Positions 26,965 through 35,289 of a stretch of DNA of 64,000 nucleotides are shown piece by piece (position 1 is the stretch's first letter; each line of letters starts with the position of its first letter). The position numbers and the translations under genes were made by a program. Source of the stretch: Pseudomonadota bacterium (GTDB taxonomy: Bacteria > Pseudomonadota > Alphaproteobacteria > Rhizobiales > Xanthobacteraceae); NCBI GenBank assembly GCA_023422775.1, contig JAFAGM010000023.1, positions 1 through 64,000 of the forward strand, written 5' to 3'. A model generated the notes under the pieces. The model did not search any database and had not been told where the DNA came from. It was given only the letters and a program-made list of their open reading frames with translations.

Positions 26965-27010
26965 CACAAAGTCCTCTCGAAGCGACTTTGAGGGGCCCTT
27001 ACGGCGCCCC
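26965..27010 (-). promoter_or_regulatory. ROSE-type RNA thermometer before Hsp20
   Basis: On the minus strand the leader just before the ATG contains AAAGTC (26984-26989) and GACTTT (26968-26973) enclosing the anti-Shine-Dalgarno TCGCT (26981-26985), a match to the ROSE consensus UYGCU. It pairs with AGGA (26972-26975) with one bulged G, exactly the ROSE geometry. A second GC-rich hairpin (26992-27010) lies upstream. ROSE elements repress Hsp20 translation at low temperature in Bradyrhizobium and melt on heating. Confidence 0.8.
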
Positions 27011-27127
27011 ATTCAACCGGCCGGCCGACTAGCCGTCCGGTCACCAACGAATATGGGGGGCATTTTGGGTGGGTTCAAGTGTCTCAGAAAGCTGTGTAAA
27101 TCCGCCGCGGGAGGGGGATTTTCGGGT

Positions 27128-27201
27128 GTCATTCCGGGATGGTCCGAAGGACCAGACCCGGAATCTCGAGATTCCGGGTTCGCTTCGCGCCCCGGAATGA
27201 C
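27128..27201. repeat. Palindromic intergenic repeat (GTCATTCCGGG family)
   Basis: GTCATTCCGGG (27128-27138) and CCCGGAATGAC (27191-27201) are perfect inverted arms; inside them ACCCGGAATC and GATTCCGGGT form a second palindrome. It lies 3 bp beyond the ugpC stop and may also serve as its terminator structure. Confidence 0.75.
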
Positions 27202-27204
27202 TGC

Positions 27205-28296
27205 TCAGGAACCCACCCGCTTGCGGCCATCGACGGTAAACAGATGCAGCTTGTCGCCGGCTGCCGCGACCTTGATTCGCTCGCCGATGGCCGGGCCGAT
27301 GGCACCGGGAATCCGGACGATGATTTCGCCGGGAGGCAGTTCGCCCGGGGTGGCGGCGACGCCCTGACCTTCGTGCTGCCTGGTGCCGTAGACGAAGGTT
27401 TCGGCGCCGACGCGCTCGATCGCTTCCACGGTGAGGCCGAGCGAAACGCCGCCGGAAACCGCTTCGCCGGTGATGACGAAATCCTCCGGCCGGATGCCGA
27501 GAATGCCGGCCTCGTTGAGCCTGATATCGCCGCCCAGTTGCGACTTCAGTTCATCGGAACGCAGCCGCATCAGGTTCATCGGCGGTGCGCCGATGAAGGA
27601 GGCGACGAAAGTCGTTGCCGGCTTCTGGTAGATGTCGAGCGGATTGCCGATCTGCTCGACCACGCCGCCGTTCATGACCACGAGAATATCGGCCAGCGTC
27701 ATCGCCTCGAGCTGGTCGTGGGTGACGTAGATCGAGGTGGTGGAAAGCCTGCGCTGCAATTTCCGGATTTCGACCCGCATTGCGATGCGAAGCTTGGCGT
27801 CGAGATTCGACAGCGGTTCGTCGAACAGGAACACCTTCGGCTGCCGCACGATGGCGCGACCCATCGCCACGCGCTGGCGCTGGCCGCCGGACAATTGCCG
27901 CGGCTTGCGCTCGAGCATCGCGCCGAGTTCGAGAATGCGCGCGGCTTCCTCGACGCGCGTCTTGATCTCGGGCTCGGCCATGCCGCGGTTGCGCAGGCCG
28001 TAGGCCATGTTGTTGTAGACGCTCATGTGCGGATAGAGCGCGTAGTTCTGGAACACCATCGCGATGTCGCGGTCGGCCGGCTCGATCTGGTTGACGACGC
28101 GGCCGCCGATGTCGATCTCGCCGCCGGTGATGGTCTCCAGGCCTGCGACCATGCGCAACAATGTCGACTTGCCGCAGCCGGAGGGGCCGACCAGCACGCA
28201 GAACGCGCCGTCGGCGACCTCGAAATCGATACCCTTGATGGCCTCGAAGCCGCCCGGATAGGTCTTGCGGACGTTGCGGAGCGTTACGTTGGCCAT
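27205..28296 (-). CDS. ugpC: sn-Glycerol-3-phosphate ABC transporter ATPase UgpC
   Basis: A 363-residue CUT1-family ATPase: Walker A GPSGCGKST, Q-loop MVFQNYALYPHM, signature LSGGQRQR, Walker B VFLFDEPLSNLDA, and a C-terminal TOBE regulatory region. It energises UgpAE. Membership in the ugpBAEC order on the minus strand gives the substrate assignment. Confidence 0.92.
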   Translation of the reverse strand: MANVTLRNVRKTYPGGFEAIKGIDFEVADGAFCVLVGPSGCGKSTLLRMVAGLETITGGEIDIGGRVVNQIEPADRDIAMVFQNYALYPHMSVYNNMAYGLRNRGMAEPEIKTRVEEAARILELGAMLERKPRQLSGGQRQRVAMGRAIVRQPKVFLFDEPLSNLDAKLRIAMRVEIRKLQRRLSTTSIYVTHDQLEAMTLADILVVMNGGVVEQIGNPLDIYQKPATTFVASFIGAPPMNLMRLRSDELKSQLGGDIRLNEAGILGIRPEDFVITGEAVSGGVSLGLTVEAIERVGAETFVYGTRQHEGQGVAATPGELPPGEIIVRIPGAIGPAIGERIKVAAAGDKLHLFTVDGRKRVGS

Positions 28297-28297
28297 T

Positions 28298-29146
28298 TCA
28301 CTTTTCCGTCTGGACCAGGCCGCGCACGAACAGCCGCTGCATGAAGATGACGACGGCGACCGGCGGCAGCATGGCGAGGACCGCCGTCGCCATCGCGAGC
28401 TGCCACTCGGCGAGTTCGTCCGTCGTTACCAGCATCTTCTTGATGCCGATCACGATGGTCTGCATCGAATCCTTCGTGGTGATCAAAAGCGGCCAGAGAT
28501 ACTGGTTCCAGCCATAGATGAACTGGATCACGAACAGCGCGGCAATCGTCGTGACCGACAGCGGCAGCAGCGTGTCCCAGAAGAAGCGCCAGGGACCGGC
28601 GCCATCGATGCGCGAGGCTTCCAATAGTTCATCCGGCACCGTCATGAAGAACTGGCGGAACAACAGCGTGCCGGTGGCGGATGCGATCAGCGGCAGGATC
28701 AGCCCGGCGTAGGTGTCCAGCATGCGCAGGTCGGCGACCACCTTGTAGGTCGGGTAGATCCGCACTTCGACGGGCAGCATCAGCGTGATGAAGATGATCC
28801 AGAACGCAGTCTTGCGGAACGGAAAGCGGAAATAGACCACCGCGTAGGCGGAAAGGATCGAGATGAAGATCTTGCCCACGGCAATGCCGATCGCCGACAC
28901 GAAGGAGTTGATCAGCATGTTGGCGACGGGCTCGCGGCTGGTGCGCGAGCCGCCGACGAAGACGGCGCGATAATAATTCTCCAGCGTCTGGCTGCCGGGC
29001 GTCGCCGGCATGTGGCCGCCGACCACGGTCGCGGCGTCGTGGGTCGAGGCGACCAGCGCGAGATAGACCGGAAACGCCACGATGAAAATGCCGAGCGTCA
29101 GGATGGCGTAGGCGATGAAGTCGCTGAGCGGGCGGTGCTCGACCAT
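28298..29146 (-). CDS. ugpE: Glycerol-3-phosphate ABC permease UgpE
   Basis: A 282-residue inner-membrane permease starting at ATG 29146, which overlaps the ugpA stop (ATGA). It has six predicted helices and the cytoplasmic EAA motif ELLEASRIDGAGPWRFFWDT, through which it contacts UgpC. It ends 1 bp before the ugpC start, so the genes are co-translated. Confidence 0.9.
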   Translation of the reverse strand: MVEHRPLSDFIAYAILTLGIFIVAFPVYLALVASTHDAATVVGGHMPATPGSQTLENYYRAVFVGGSRTSREPVANMLINSFVSAIGIAVGKIFISILSAYAVVYFRFPFRKTAFWIIFITLMLPVEVRIYPTYKVVADLRMLDTYAGLILPLIASATGTLLFRQFFMTVPDELLEASRIDGAGPWRFFWDTLLPLSVTTIAALFVIQFIYGWNQYLWPLLITTKDSMQTIVIGIKKMLVTTDELAEWQLAMATAVLAMLPPVAVVIFMQRLFVRGLVQTEK

Positions 29147-30027
29147 CAGTACTGCACCTTGCGTTCGACATAGCGGAACTGGATCGCGGTGAGCGCGATC
29201 ACGATGATCATCAGGATCACCGATTGCGCGGCCGAGCCGCCGAGGTCGCCGCCGAGACGGCCGTCGGCATAGACCTTGTAGACCAAGGTGGTGGTGGCGC
29301 CGGCAGGTCCGCCGCCGGTTACGGCGTCGATGATGCCGAACGTGTCGAAGAAGACGTAGACGACGTTGACGACCAGCAGGAAAAACGTGGTCGGCGACAG
29401 CAGCGGGAACACGATGGTCCAGAAACGCCGCACCGGACGGGCGCCGTCGATGGCGCTGGCCTCGATCACGCTTCGCGGGATCGCCTGCAGGCCGGCGAGA
29501 AAGAACAGGAAATTGTAGGCGATCTGCTTCCACACCGAAGCCATCACCACCAGCAGCAGGGCGTGGTTGCCGTTGAGCAGCGGGTTCCAGTCGACGCCCA
29601 GGCCGCGCAGCGGACGGGAGAGCATTCCGAGCGAGGGCTGAAACATGAAGAACCAGAGCACGCCGGCAACCGCAGGCGCCACCGCATAGGGCCAGATCAT
29701 CAGCGTCTTGTAGCCGGCGGCCGCCTTCAGGTTCTTGTCGGCCTGCGTGGCGAACAGCAGCGCGATCGACAGCGACAGCGTCGCGACCAGCGTGGAGAAG
29801 ATCGCGGTCACCATCATCGCCTTGTAATATTCAGGCTGGGCGAACAGCGTCTGGTAGTTTTCGAGGCCGACGAATTCGGAAACCAGTCCGAACGCGTCCT
29901 CGCGCAGAAAGGATTGCCAGACCGCCTGGCTTGCCGGCCAATAGAAGAAAATAACGGTTATGACGAGCTGCGGCAGGAGCAGCAGGTACGGCAACAGACG
30001 GTTGTTGAAGACGGTCGTCTTTTCCAT
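29146..30027 (-). CDS. ugpA: Glycerol-3-phosphate ABC permease UgpA
   Basis: A 293-residue permease with six hydrophobic segments (first at LLPYLLLLPQLVITVIFFYW) and an EAA loop (SVIEASAIDGARPVRRFW). It pairs with UgpE to form the membrane channel. A palindromic repeat separates it from ugpB upstream; such repeats can stabilise the binding-protein message and lower downstream expression. Confidence 0.92.
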   Translation of the reverse strand: MEKTTVFNNRLLPYLLLLPQLVITVIFFYWPASQAVWQSFLREDAFGLVSEFVGLENYQTLFAQPEYYKAMMVTAIFSTLVATLSLSIALLFATQADKNLKAAAGYKTLMIWPYAVAPAVAGVLWFFMFQPSLGMLSRPLRGLGVDWNPLLNGNHALLLVVMASVWKQIAYNFLFFLAGLQAIPRSVIEASAIDGARPVRRFWTIVFPLLSPTTFFLLVVNVVYVFFDTFGIIDAVTGGGPAGATTTLVYKVYADGRLGGDLGGSAAQSVILMIIVIALTAIQFRYVERKVQY

Positions 30028-30040
30028 TCACACGCGCTCG

Positions 30041-30124
30041 TCATTGCGAGGAGCGTAGCGACGAAGCAATCCACTACTACCACTTATGCGGTGCTATGGA
30101 TTGCTTCGCTTCGCTCGCAATGAC
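30041..30124. repeat. Palindromic intergenic repeat between ugpB and ugpA
   Basis: TCATTGCGAG (30041-30050) and CTCGCAATGA (30114-30123) are perfect arms, with GAAGCAATCCA and TGGATTGCTTC inside. It shares its sequence with the repeat at 1-70. Positioned inside the ugp operon, it can fold as a hairpin in the message. Confidence 0.8.
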
Positions 30125-30145
30125 GGCCGCCCCCCGATTAGCCGC

Positions 30146-31459
30146 CTATTTTGCCGTCTTCTCGAAGGTGCGCAACATCGCATTGCCACGCGCCACGGCG
30201 GCGTCGAGGGCTTCCTTGGGTGTCTTCTTGCCGTCCAGGGCTGCTTCGATTTCTTCCGCCCAGACGTCGCGCATCTGCACCATGTTGCCGAAGCGCAGGC
30301 CACGCGAATTCTCGGTCGGCTCCTTGTTGGTGAGTTCCTTCAGCGGCGTCTGCAGGATCGGGTTCTTCTCGTAGAAGCCATCCTTGATCGACTTCTCGTA
30401 GGCCGCCTTGGTGATCGGCAGGTAGCCGGACTTCTGGTGCAGGTCGGCCTGGCGGTTGGTGTCGGACAGGAAGGTGAAGAACTTGGCGACGCCCTTGTAC
30501 TCTTCCGGCTTCTTGCCGCCCATCACCCACAGCGAAGCGCCGCCGATGATCGAGTTCTGCGGTGCGCCCTGGACGTCCGGGTAGTAGGGCATCGGCGCCG
30601 AGGTGAAGTCGAACTTGGAGGTGGCCTTCGCGGTGCCGTAGTAGCCCGAGGAGGTCAGGAAGATCGCGCATTCGCCGGAAGAGAAGCGGGCCTCGTTGGC
30701 GCTGCCGCGCCCGCCATAGCTGTAGGTCTTGTCCTTCTGCAGGTCGACGAGGTTCTGCAGGTGCTTCACGTGCAGCGGCGAGTTGAATTTCAGCTCGGTG
30801 TCGAAGCCGTCGAGGCCGTTGGCCTTGGTGCCGATCGGCACATTGTGCCAGGCCGAGAACTGCTCGATATGCGCCCAGCTCGCCCAGGCGTTGGAGAAGC
30901 CGCAGGTCTCGTGGCCGGCCGCCTTCAGCTTCCTGGCTGCGTCGAATACTTCCGGCCAGGTCTTCGGGATCTCGTTGACGCCGGCCTTCTTCAATTCATC
31001 CTTGTTGATCCACATCACCATCGAGGACGAGTTGAAGGGGAACGACAGCATCTCGCCCTTCGAGGTCGAGTAATAGCCGGTGATGGTCGGCAGGTAAGCC
31101 TTGGGGTCGAACGGCTCGCCGGCCTCCTTCATGAGCTGGTAGACCGGCTTGATCGCGCCGGTGGCGCCCATCATGGTCGCGGTTCCGACCTCGAAGACCT
31201 GAATGATGTGCGGCGCGTTGCCGGCGCGGAACGCGGCGATGCCGGCGTTCATGGTGTCGGGATAGGCGCCCTTGTAGGACGGCACGACCTTGTAGTCGGA
31301 CTGGCTGGCGTTGAATTCCTCGGCGAGCTTGTTGACGACGTCATTGTTGGCGCCGGTCATCGCGTGCCACCACTGGATCTCGGTCACAGCGTGGGCAGGC
31401 GTTGCAAGCGCCAGCGCAACGGTCACCGCCGCGGCTGCGCCGAATTGTCGAAATGCCAT
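30146..31459 (-). CDS. ugpB: Glycerol-3-phosphate-binding protein UgpB
   Basis: A 437-residue periplasmic binding protein from ATG 31459 with GGAGGAATT upstream; in-frame upstream starts lack such a site. Signal peptide FGAAAAVTVALALATPAHA, then EIQWWHAMTGANNDVVNKLA, typical of UgpB, and AFRAGNAPHIIQVFEVGTAT. It captures sn-glycerol-3-phosphate and glycerophosphodiesters for uptake, providing phosphate and carbon. First gene of the ugpBAEC operon. Confidence 0.93.
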   Translation of the reverse strand: MAFRQFGAAAAVTVALALATPAHAVTEIQWWHAMTGANNDVVNKLAEEFNASQSDYKVVPSYKGAYPDTMNAGIAAFRAGNAPHIIQVFEVGTATMMGATGAIKPVYQLMKEAGEPFDPKAYLPTITGYYSTSKGEMLSFPFNSSSMVMWINKDELKKAGVNEIPKTWPEVFDAARKLKAAGHETCGFSNAWASWAHIEQFSAWHNVPIGTKANGLDGFDTELKFNSPLHVKHLQNLVDLQKDKTYSYGGRGSANEARFSSGECAIFLTSSGYYGTAKATSKFDFTSAPMPYYPDVQGAPQNSIIGGASLWVMGGKKPEEYKGVAKFFTFLSDTNRQADLHQKSGYLPITKAAYEKSIKDGFYEKNPILQTPLKELTNKEPTENSRGLRFGNMVQMRDVWAEEIEAALDGKKTPKEALDAAVARGNAMLRTFEKTAK

Positions 31460-31513
31460 GGAATTCCTCCGGGTTGGGGTCATCATCTTCATTTCGCGCG
31501 ATAACAGCGCCGG

Positions 31514-31531
31514 ATGACGTGCAAATGACCG
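31514..31531 (-). promoter_or_regulatory. Pho-box-like site upstream of ugpB
   Basis: Read on the minus strand, CGGTCAT-TTGC-ACGTCAT resembles the PhoB box (CTGTCAT-N4-CTGTCAT): 11 of 14 positions match with the correct 4-bp spacing. It lies about 55 bp before the ugpB start. Ugp operons belong to the phosphate-starvation regulon in enteric bacteria and Sinorhizobium, which supports it. Confidence 0.5.
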
Positions 31532-31606
31532 TATAAGCGAAAGCAGCGTATCGGGGAAGCGTACGGCAGGAAAAGCTGTAAATTAGGCGAAGACACGATC
31601 TCCCTG

Positions 31607-31724
31607 TCGCCCCTGCGAACGCAGGGGCCCATAACCACAGCCGTCTGTGATTGAAGAAGGGCGACTACCACAGCCCCAAAAACCGAAGCCGCGGCGTACG
31701 GGCCCCTGCGAACGCAGGGGCGAC
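31607..31724. repeat. Palindromic intergenic repeat (CCCCTGCGAACGCAGGGG family)
   Basis: CCCCTGCGAACGCAGGGG occurs twice, near 31610-31627 and 31703-31720, bounding about 75 bp of further sequence that is part of the same element. It sits between ugpB and the CoA-transferase gene. I recognise it as a common Bradyrhizobium palindromic repeat. Confidence 0.7.
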
Positions 31725-31730
31725 TGGACC

Positions 31731-32936
31731 TCAGCGCTTGCGCTCGGTGCCGCAGACCACGCCCTTGGCGACCAGGGCGTCGATCTCGCCTTTGGAGTAG
31801 CCGAACTCGCCGAGCACCTCCGACGTGTGCTGGCTGAATTTCGGCGGCGTCCGGCGCAGGCTGGGTTTGGTCCGCTCAAGCCGGATCGGGGAGGCGACGC
31901 CCTTGTACCAATCCTTCTCGATGATGTCGCCGCGATGCAGCGTATGCGGATTGGTCAGCGCCTGGTCGATCTTCTGCACCGGACCCGCCGGCAGGCCGGC
32001 CGCGAGCAGGCGATTGCACAGCGGTTCCGCCTCGTGCTGGCTGAATACGGCGGCGAGTTCGGCGCGCAGCGCGTCGCGGTTGGCGATGCGGTCCTTGTTG
32101 CGGGCAAAGCGCGGATCGGTGCCGAGTTCGGGCTTGCCGATTTCCCTGGCCAGCTTGCGGAAGGTTCCGTCATTGCCGACGCCGATGAAGATGTTGTCGG
32201 TTTTGGTCGGAAAGATCGCGTAGGGAACGAGATTGGGGTGCTCGTTGCCGGTCAGGCCGGGCGGCTTGCCGTGCATGAAATAGTTCGCGGTGTGCGGATG
32301 CATGATCGCAAGGCCGGTCTCGTACAGCGTGGTCTCCAGAAACTGGCCGAGACCGGAACGCTGCCGCTCCGAGAGCGCCATCAGGATGCCGATCGCGGCG
32401 TAAAGCCCGGTAGTGATGTCGACGAGGGGAACGCCGATCCGCATCGGGCCGCTTTGCGGCGAGCCGGTGGCCGCGATCATGCCGGTCATGGCCTGGATGA
32501 TCGCGTCGTAGCCGGGATTGCCGCCGCGCGGGCCGTCGGCGCCGAAGCCGGAAATCCGACAGTGCACGAGCTTTGGAAACTTCGCGCGCAGCACGTCGTT
32601 GCCGATGCCCCATTTGTCGAGCGTTCCCGGCTTGAAATTTTCGATCAGGACGTCCGCCGTCTCCAGCATCTTCATCAGCACGGCGCGTCCACCCTCGGAG
32701 GCGAGGTCGAGGCCGATCGAGCGCTTGTTGCGGTTGATGCCGACGAAATAAGCCGCGTCCTCCTCATGGAAGGGAGGGCCCCAGTCGCGCACCTCGTCGC
32801 CGGCCGGCGGCTCGACCTTGATGACGTCGGCGCCGTGGTCGGCCAGGATCTGCGTGCAATAGGGGCCGCCGAGCACGCGCGTGAGGTCGACGACGCGCAG
32901 GCCGGTCATGGCGCCGGGAGCGGCTTGTGAACTCAT
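31731..32936 (-). CDS. CaiB/BaiF (family III) CoA-transferase
   Basis: A 401-residue protein with the family's N-terminal block (LRVVDLTRVLGGPYCTQILA, DHGADVIKVEPPAGDEVRDW), FKPGTLDKWGIG and FLETTLYETGLA. The catalytic aspartate should lie around the conserved VPLVDITTGLYAAIGI region. Family III enzymes move CoA between carboxylic acids; substrates (succinyl-, formyl-, carnitine-type) cannot be assigned, and no pathway genes are adjacent. Confidence 0.88.
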   Translation of the reverse strand: MSSQAAPGAMTGLRVVDLTRVLGGPYCTQILADHGADVIKVEPPAGDEVRDWGPPFHEEDAAYFVGINRNKRSIGLDLASEGGRAVLMKMLETADVLIENFKPGTLDKWGIGNDVLRAKFPKLVHCRISGFGADGPRGGNPGYDAIIQAMTGMIAATGSPQSGPMRIGVPLVDITTGLYAAIGILMALSERQRSGLGQFLETTLYETGLAIMHPHTANYFMHGKPPGLTGNEHPNLVPYAIFPTKTDNIFIGVGNDGTFRKLAREIGKPELGTDPRFARNKDRIANRDALRAELAAVFSQHEAEPLCNRLLAAGLPAGPVQKIDQALTNPHTLHRGDIIEKDWYKGVASPIRLERTKPSLRRTPPKFSQHTSEVLGEFGYSKGEIDALVAKGVVCGTERKR

Positions 32937-33105
32937 GGAGAAAACCTTCGCTCAGGATGAGAATGGAGCTTCCTGAGCTAGCGGTCTTCCGGCGCGGCAG
33001 CAATGGCTTGGCGCGCACGGGCGCATGACGGGATGTCGGCGCGCGGCCAATTCCGTGGCGCGAACGGCCCGCCCGATATCACGGCGGGCCGTTCAGTTGC
33101 GGACG

Positions 33106-33531
33106 TCACACGACCGTCAGGCGCACATCCACGTTGCCGCGGGTGGCGTTGGAGTAGGGGCACACCTGATGCGCCTTTGCGACCAGCGCCTCTGCGTCCG
33201 CCCTGGGAACGCCGGGCAGCGCGACGGCAAGGTCGATATCGAGGCCAAAGCCGCCTTCCGAACGGGGGCCGATGCCGACCGTGGAAGTCACCGTGGCTTC
33301 CGCGGGGACCTTCGGGCCGCCCTGCGAAGCGACGAACTTCATCGCGCCGATGAAGCAGGCGGCATAGCCGGCCGCGAAAAGCTGCTCGGGATTGTTGCCG
33401 GCGCCACCGCCGCCGCCGAGTTCCTTTGGCGTGGAAAGCTTGACATCGAACGCGCCGTCGAGCGTTGCGGCGGTGCCATCGCGGCCGCCGGTGGCCTTGG
33501 CGCTGGTCTTGTAGAGCACGTTCACGGACAT
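33106..33531 (-). CDS. ohr: Organic hydroperoxide resistance protein Ohr
   Basis: A 141-residue Ohr/OsmC-family peroxidase from ATG 33531. Two redox cysteines are present: AAGYAACFIGAMKF (peroxidatic) and HQVCPYSNATRGNV (resolving), plus NPEQLFAAG, the usual Ohr signature. It reduces organic hydroperoxides using lipoylated proteins. It is divergent from ohrR, with a strong palindromic operator between. Confidence 0.93.
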   Translation of the reverse strand: MSVNVLYKTSAKATGGRDGTAATLDGAFDVKLSTPKELGGGGGAGNNPEQLFAAGYAACFIGAMKFVASQGGPKVPAEATVTSTVGIGPRSEGGFGLDIDLAVALPGVPRADAEALVAKAHQVCPYSNATRGNVDVRLTVV

Positions 33532-33565
33532 GTCGGTCTCCCTTGGTTTGCCGTTTCGGTGTTCT

Positions 33566-33596
33566 ATATTGCGCACAATTAGATTGTGCGCAATAT
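33566..33596. promoter_or_regulatory. OhrR operator palindrome
   Basis: ATATTGCGCACAAT (33566-33579) and ATTGTGCGCAATAT (33583-33596) are perfect 14-bp inverted arms around TAG, between divergent ohr and ohrR. A weaker related palindrome (TGCGCAATT-C-AATTGTATGCA) lies at 33611-33631. OhrR-family repressors bind such AT-flanked palindromes and release on peroxide oxidation. Confidence 0.8.
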
Positions 33597-33694
33597 ATTT
33601 TATTGCAAGGTGCGCAATTCAATTGTATGCAATTGAAATCAAGCGCTTGGAGGCCGGGATCATAGGCGGCGCGCTGCTCGATGACGAGGTTGTG

Positions 33695-34153
33695 ATGGCT
33701 AGAAAACACGCGGCCGACCTGCCGCTCAGGCTCGACAATCAAATCTGCTTTGCGGTGTATTCCGCCGCGCACGCGTTCAACCGCGTCTACAAGCCGCTGC
33801 TCGACGAACTCGGGCTGACCTATCCGCAGTATCTCGTCATGCTGGTGCTGTGGGAGCGCGACGACGTCCCGGTCAAGGAGATCGGCGAACGGCTGTTCCT
33901 GGACTCCGGCACGCTGACGCCGCTGCTCAAGCGGCTGGAGGCTGCGGCGTTGATCAAGCGAACGCGCAGCACGGAAGACGAGCGGCAGGTGCTGATCGCA
34001 CTCACGCCCAGGGGCGACTCGCTGCGCGAGAAGGCGCGGGCCATACCGCCATTGGTCCTCGCGGCTTCAGCCTGTTCTGTCGGCGAGATGGTGACGCTCA
34101 AGAACGAGATCGTCGCGCTAAGGGATAGGCTGAATAAGGTGTTGGGGGAGTAG
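33695..34153 (+). CDS. ohrR: MarR-family organic peroxide sensor OhrR
   Basis: A 152-residue MarR regulator starting at ATG 33695 (MARKHAADLPLRLDNQICFA). The conserved N-terminal sensing cysteine is in NQICFAVYSAAHAFNRVYKP; the winged helix includes TYPQYLVMLVLWERDDVPVK, LFLDSGTLTPLLKRLEAA and RSTEDERQVLIALT. It represses ohr until oxidised by hydroperoxides. A longer in-frame upstream start is unlikely, as those residues would overlap the operator. Confidence 0.93.
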   Translation: MARKHAADLPLRLDNQICFAVYSAAHAFNRVYKPLLDELGLTYPQYLVMLVLWERDDVPVKEIGERLFLDSGTLTPLLKRLEAAALIKRTRSTEDERQVLIALTPRGDSLREKARAIPPLVLAASACSVGEMVTLKNEIVALRDRLNKVLGE

Positions 34154-34158
34154 GGGAG

Positions 34159-34395
34159 TTAGAGGCGCTTCCTGGCGAAGGCGCGGCCGGAAGCGGACTT
34201 TAAATATCTCTCGAATGCAACGGCTTGCGTCTCGTTGCTGAATGCGACGTAGGTCTTGATCCGCCACGGTCCGTACTTCGACGTGTGCGGCACTTCGCCG
34301 GCGTTGTGCTTTGCCAGCCGCGCACGAAGGTCGTCCGTGATGCCGACGTAAAAGTGGAGAGAGTCGAGACTTTCGAGAATGTAGACGTACTTCAT
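34159..34395 (-). CDS. GIY-YIG nuclease domain protein
   Basis: A 78-residue single-domain protein of the UPF0213/YhbQ type: YVYILESLDSLHFYVGITDD carries the GIY-YIG-equivalent YVY...YVG motif, followed by RARLAKHNAGEVPHTSKYGP and the glutamate in AVAFERYLKS. Proteins of this size are presumed DNA endonucleases with unknown cellular targets. It converges on ohrR with 5 bp between stops. Confidence 0.85.
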   Translation of the reverse strand: MKYVYILESLDSLHFYVGITDDLRARLAKHNAGEVPHTSKYGPWRIKTYVAFSNETQAVAFERYLKSASGRAFARKRL

Positions 34396-34502
34396 GGGCT
34401 ATCCTGCCGCCACATGCCATTGCTTGCAGGATACAGCGCTTTGAGAAAGGTTGAAGGGATGATCGGACAGGGCCCGGCTTCGCCCTGCGGGCTACGCCGC
34501 GG

Positions 34503-34575
34503 CAGCCTTCGCTTGCTTCGCTACGATGGAGCTCGGCTGGCTTGCCGAGCCGTAGCTTGCGAAGCAAGCGAAGGC

Positions 34576-34577
<2 letters not shown>
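34503..34577 (-). repeat. Long hairpin adjoining the tRNA-Ala 3' end
   Basis: Outer arms 34503-34525 and 34551-34577 (CAGCCTTCGCTTGCTTCG... against ...CGAAGCAAGCGAAGGCTG) pair almost fully, and an inner stem GCTCGGC (34531-34537)/GCCGAGC (34544-34550) continues the hairpin. It starts at the CCA end of tRNA-Ala, so on the minus strand it is transcribed right after the tRNA and may stop transcription or mark a repeat insertion. Confidence 0.65.
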
Positions 34578-34651
<74 letters not shown>

Positions 34652-34715
34652 TTAAGAATCGCGCGCCTCAATCGGCGTGCGGGCAATGACCCTGAACCAC
34701 AGTTCAGGGCATATC

Positions 34716-35135
34716 TCAAGTCTCTTCATCGCCTCCGACGTCACCGATGATGTCGGTCACGTCCTCATCGCCCTCTTCCTCGTCGGCGATGAAGGTCGAA
34801 TCGTCGTCGTCATCGTCCTCAATGGTTTCGTCGATCTCGATGTCGTCCTCGGATTCGGGAACCGCGGCCTTGACCTTGCCGGTATTCTCCTCGGCATCGG
34901 CCTCTTCGAGCGAAACCAACTCTTCGGCCTCCGCGGCCTCCGGCATGTCGGAAGCAGCAGCTGAAGCGGCGGCGGCGCGTGCGGCTTCGCCACGGGCGGC
35001 CCGCGGCGGCGCAATCGGCGCGATCGGCACGACCTCGCCGGTATAGGGCGAAATCACCGGATTCTTGTTCAGGTCGTAGAACTTCTTACCCGTCGTCGGG
35101 CAAATGCGCTTGGTTCCGAGGTCGGATTTGGCCAC
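34716..35135 (-). CDS. TIGR02300 family protein
   Basis: A 139-residue acidic protein: the N-terminal LGTKRICPTTGKKFYDLNKN and SPYTGEVVP are the hallmark of TIGR02300, a conserved alphaproteobacterial family of unknown function. The CP..GKKFYD part resembles a half zinc ribbon with only one cysteine. The second half is a long Asp/Glu tract. It is divergent from aroA. Confidence 0.88.
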   Translation of the reverse strand: MAKSDLGTKRICPTTGKKFYDLNKNPVISPYTGEVVPIAPIAPPRAARGEAARAAAASAAASDMPEAAEAEELVSLEEADAEENTGKVKAAVPESEDDIEIDETIEDDDDDDSTFIADEEEGDEDVTDIIGDVGGDEET

Positions 35136-35289
35136 GTGTGGATCCTGGGAATTTCTGAAAAACGGTGCTTCACTTGGCTAGTTGAGCGGCTGCTGTCAAT
35201 AGCGCTTTGTCGCATTTGACGGCCGCGTGACGTCATGTGGCCCATGTGATACTGCGGCCGATACTGCGGCCCCCGCAGAGGACACAATC

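Noticed and set aside
27139..28344. Plus-strand frame opposite ugpC
   Set aside because: A shadow of a clear ABC ATPase with Walker A, signature and Walker B motifs on the minus strand.
30086..31504. Plus-strand 472-codon frame opposite ugpB
   Set aside because: UgpB has a signal peptide, family motifs and a perfect Shine-Dalgarno on the other strand; the plus frame has none of these.
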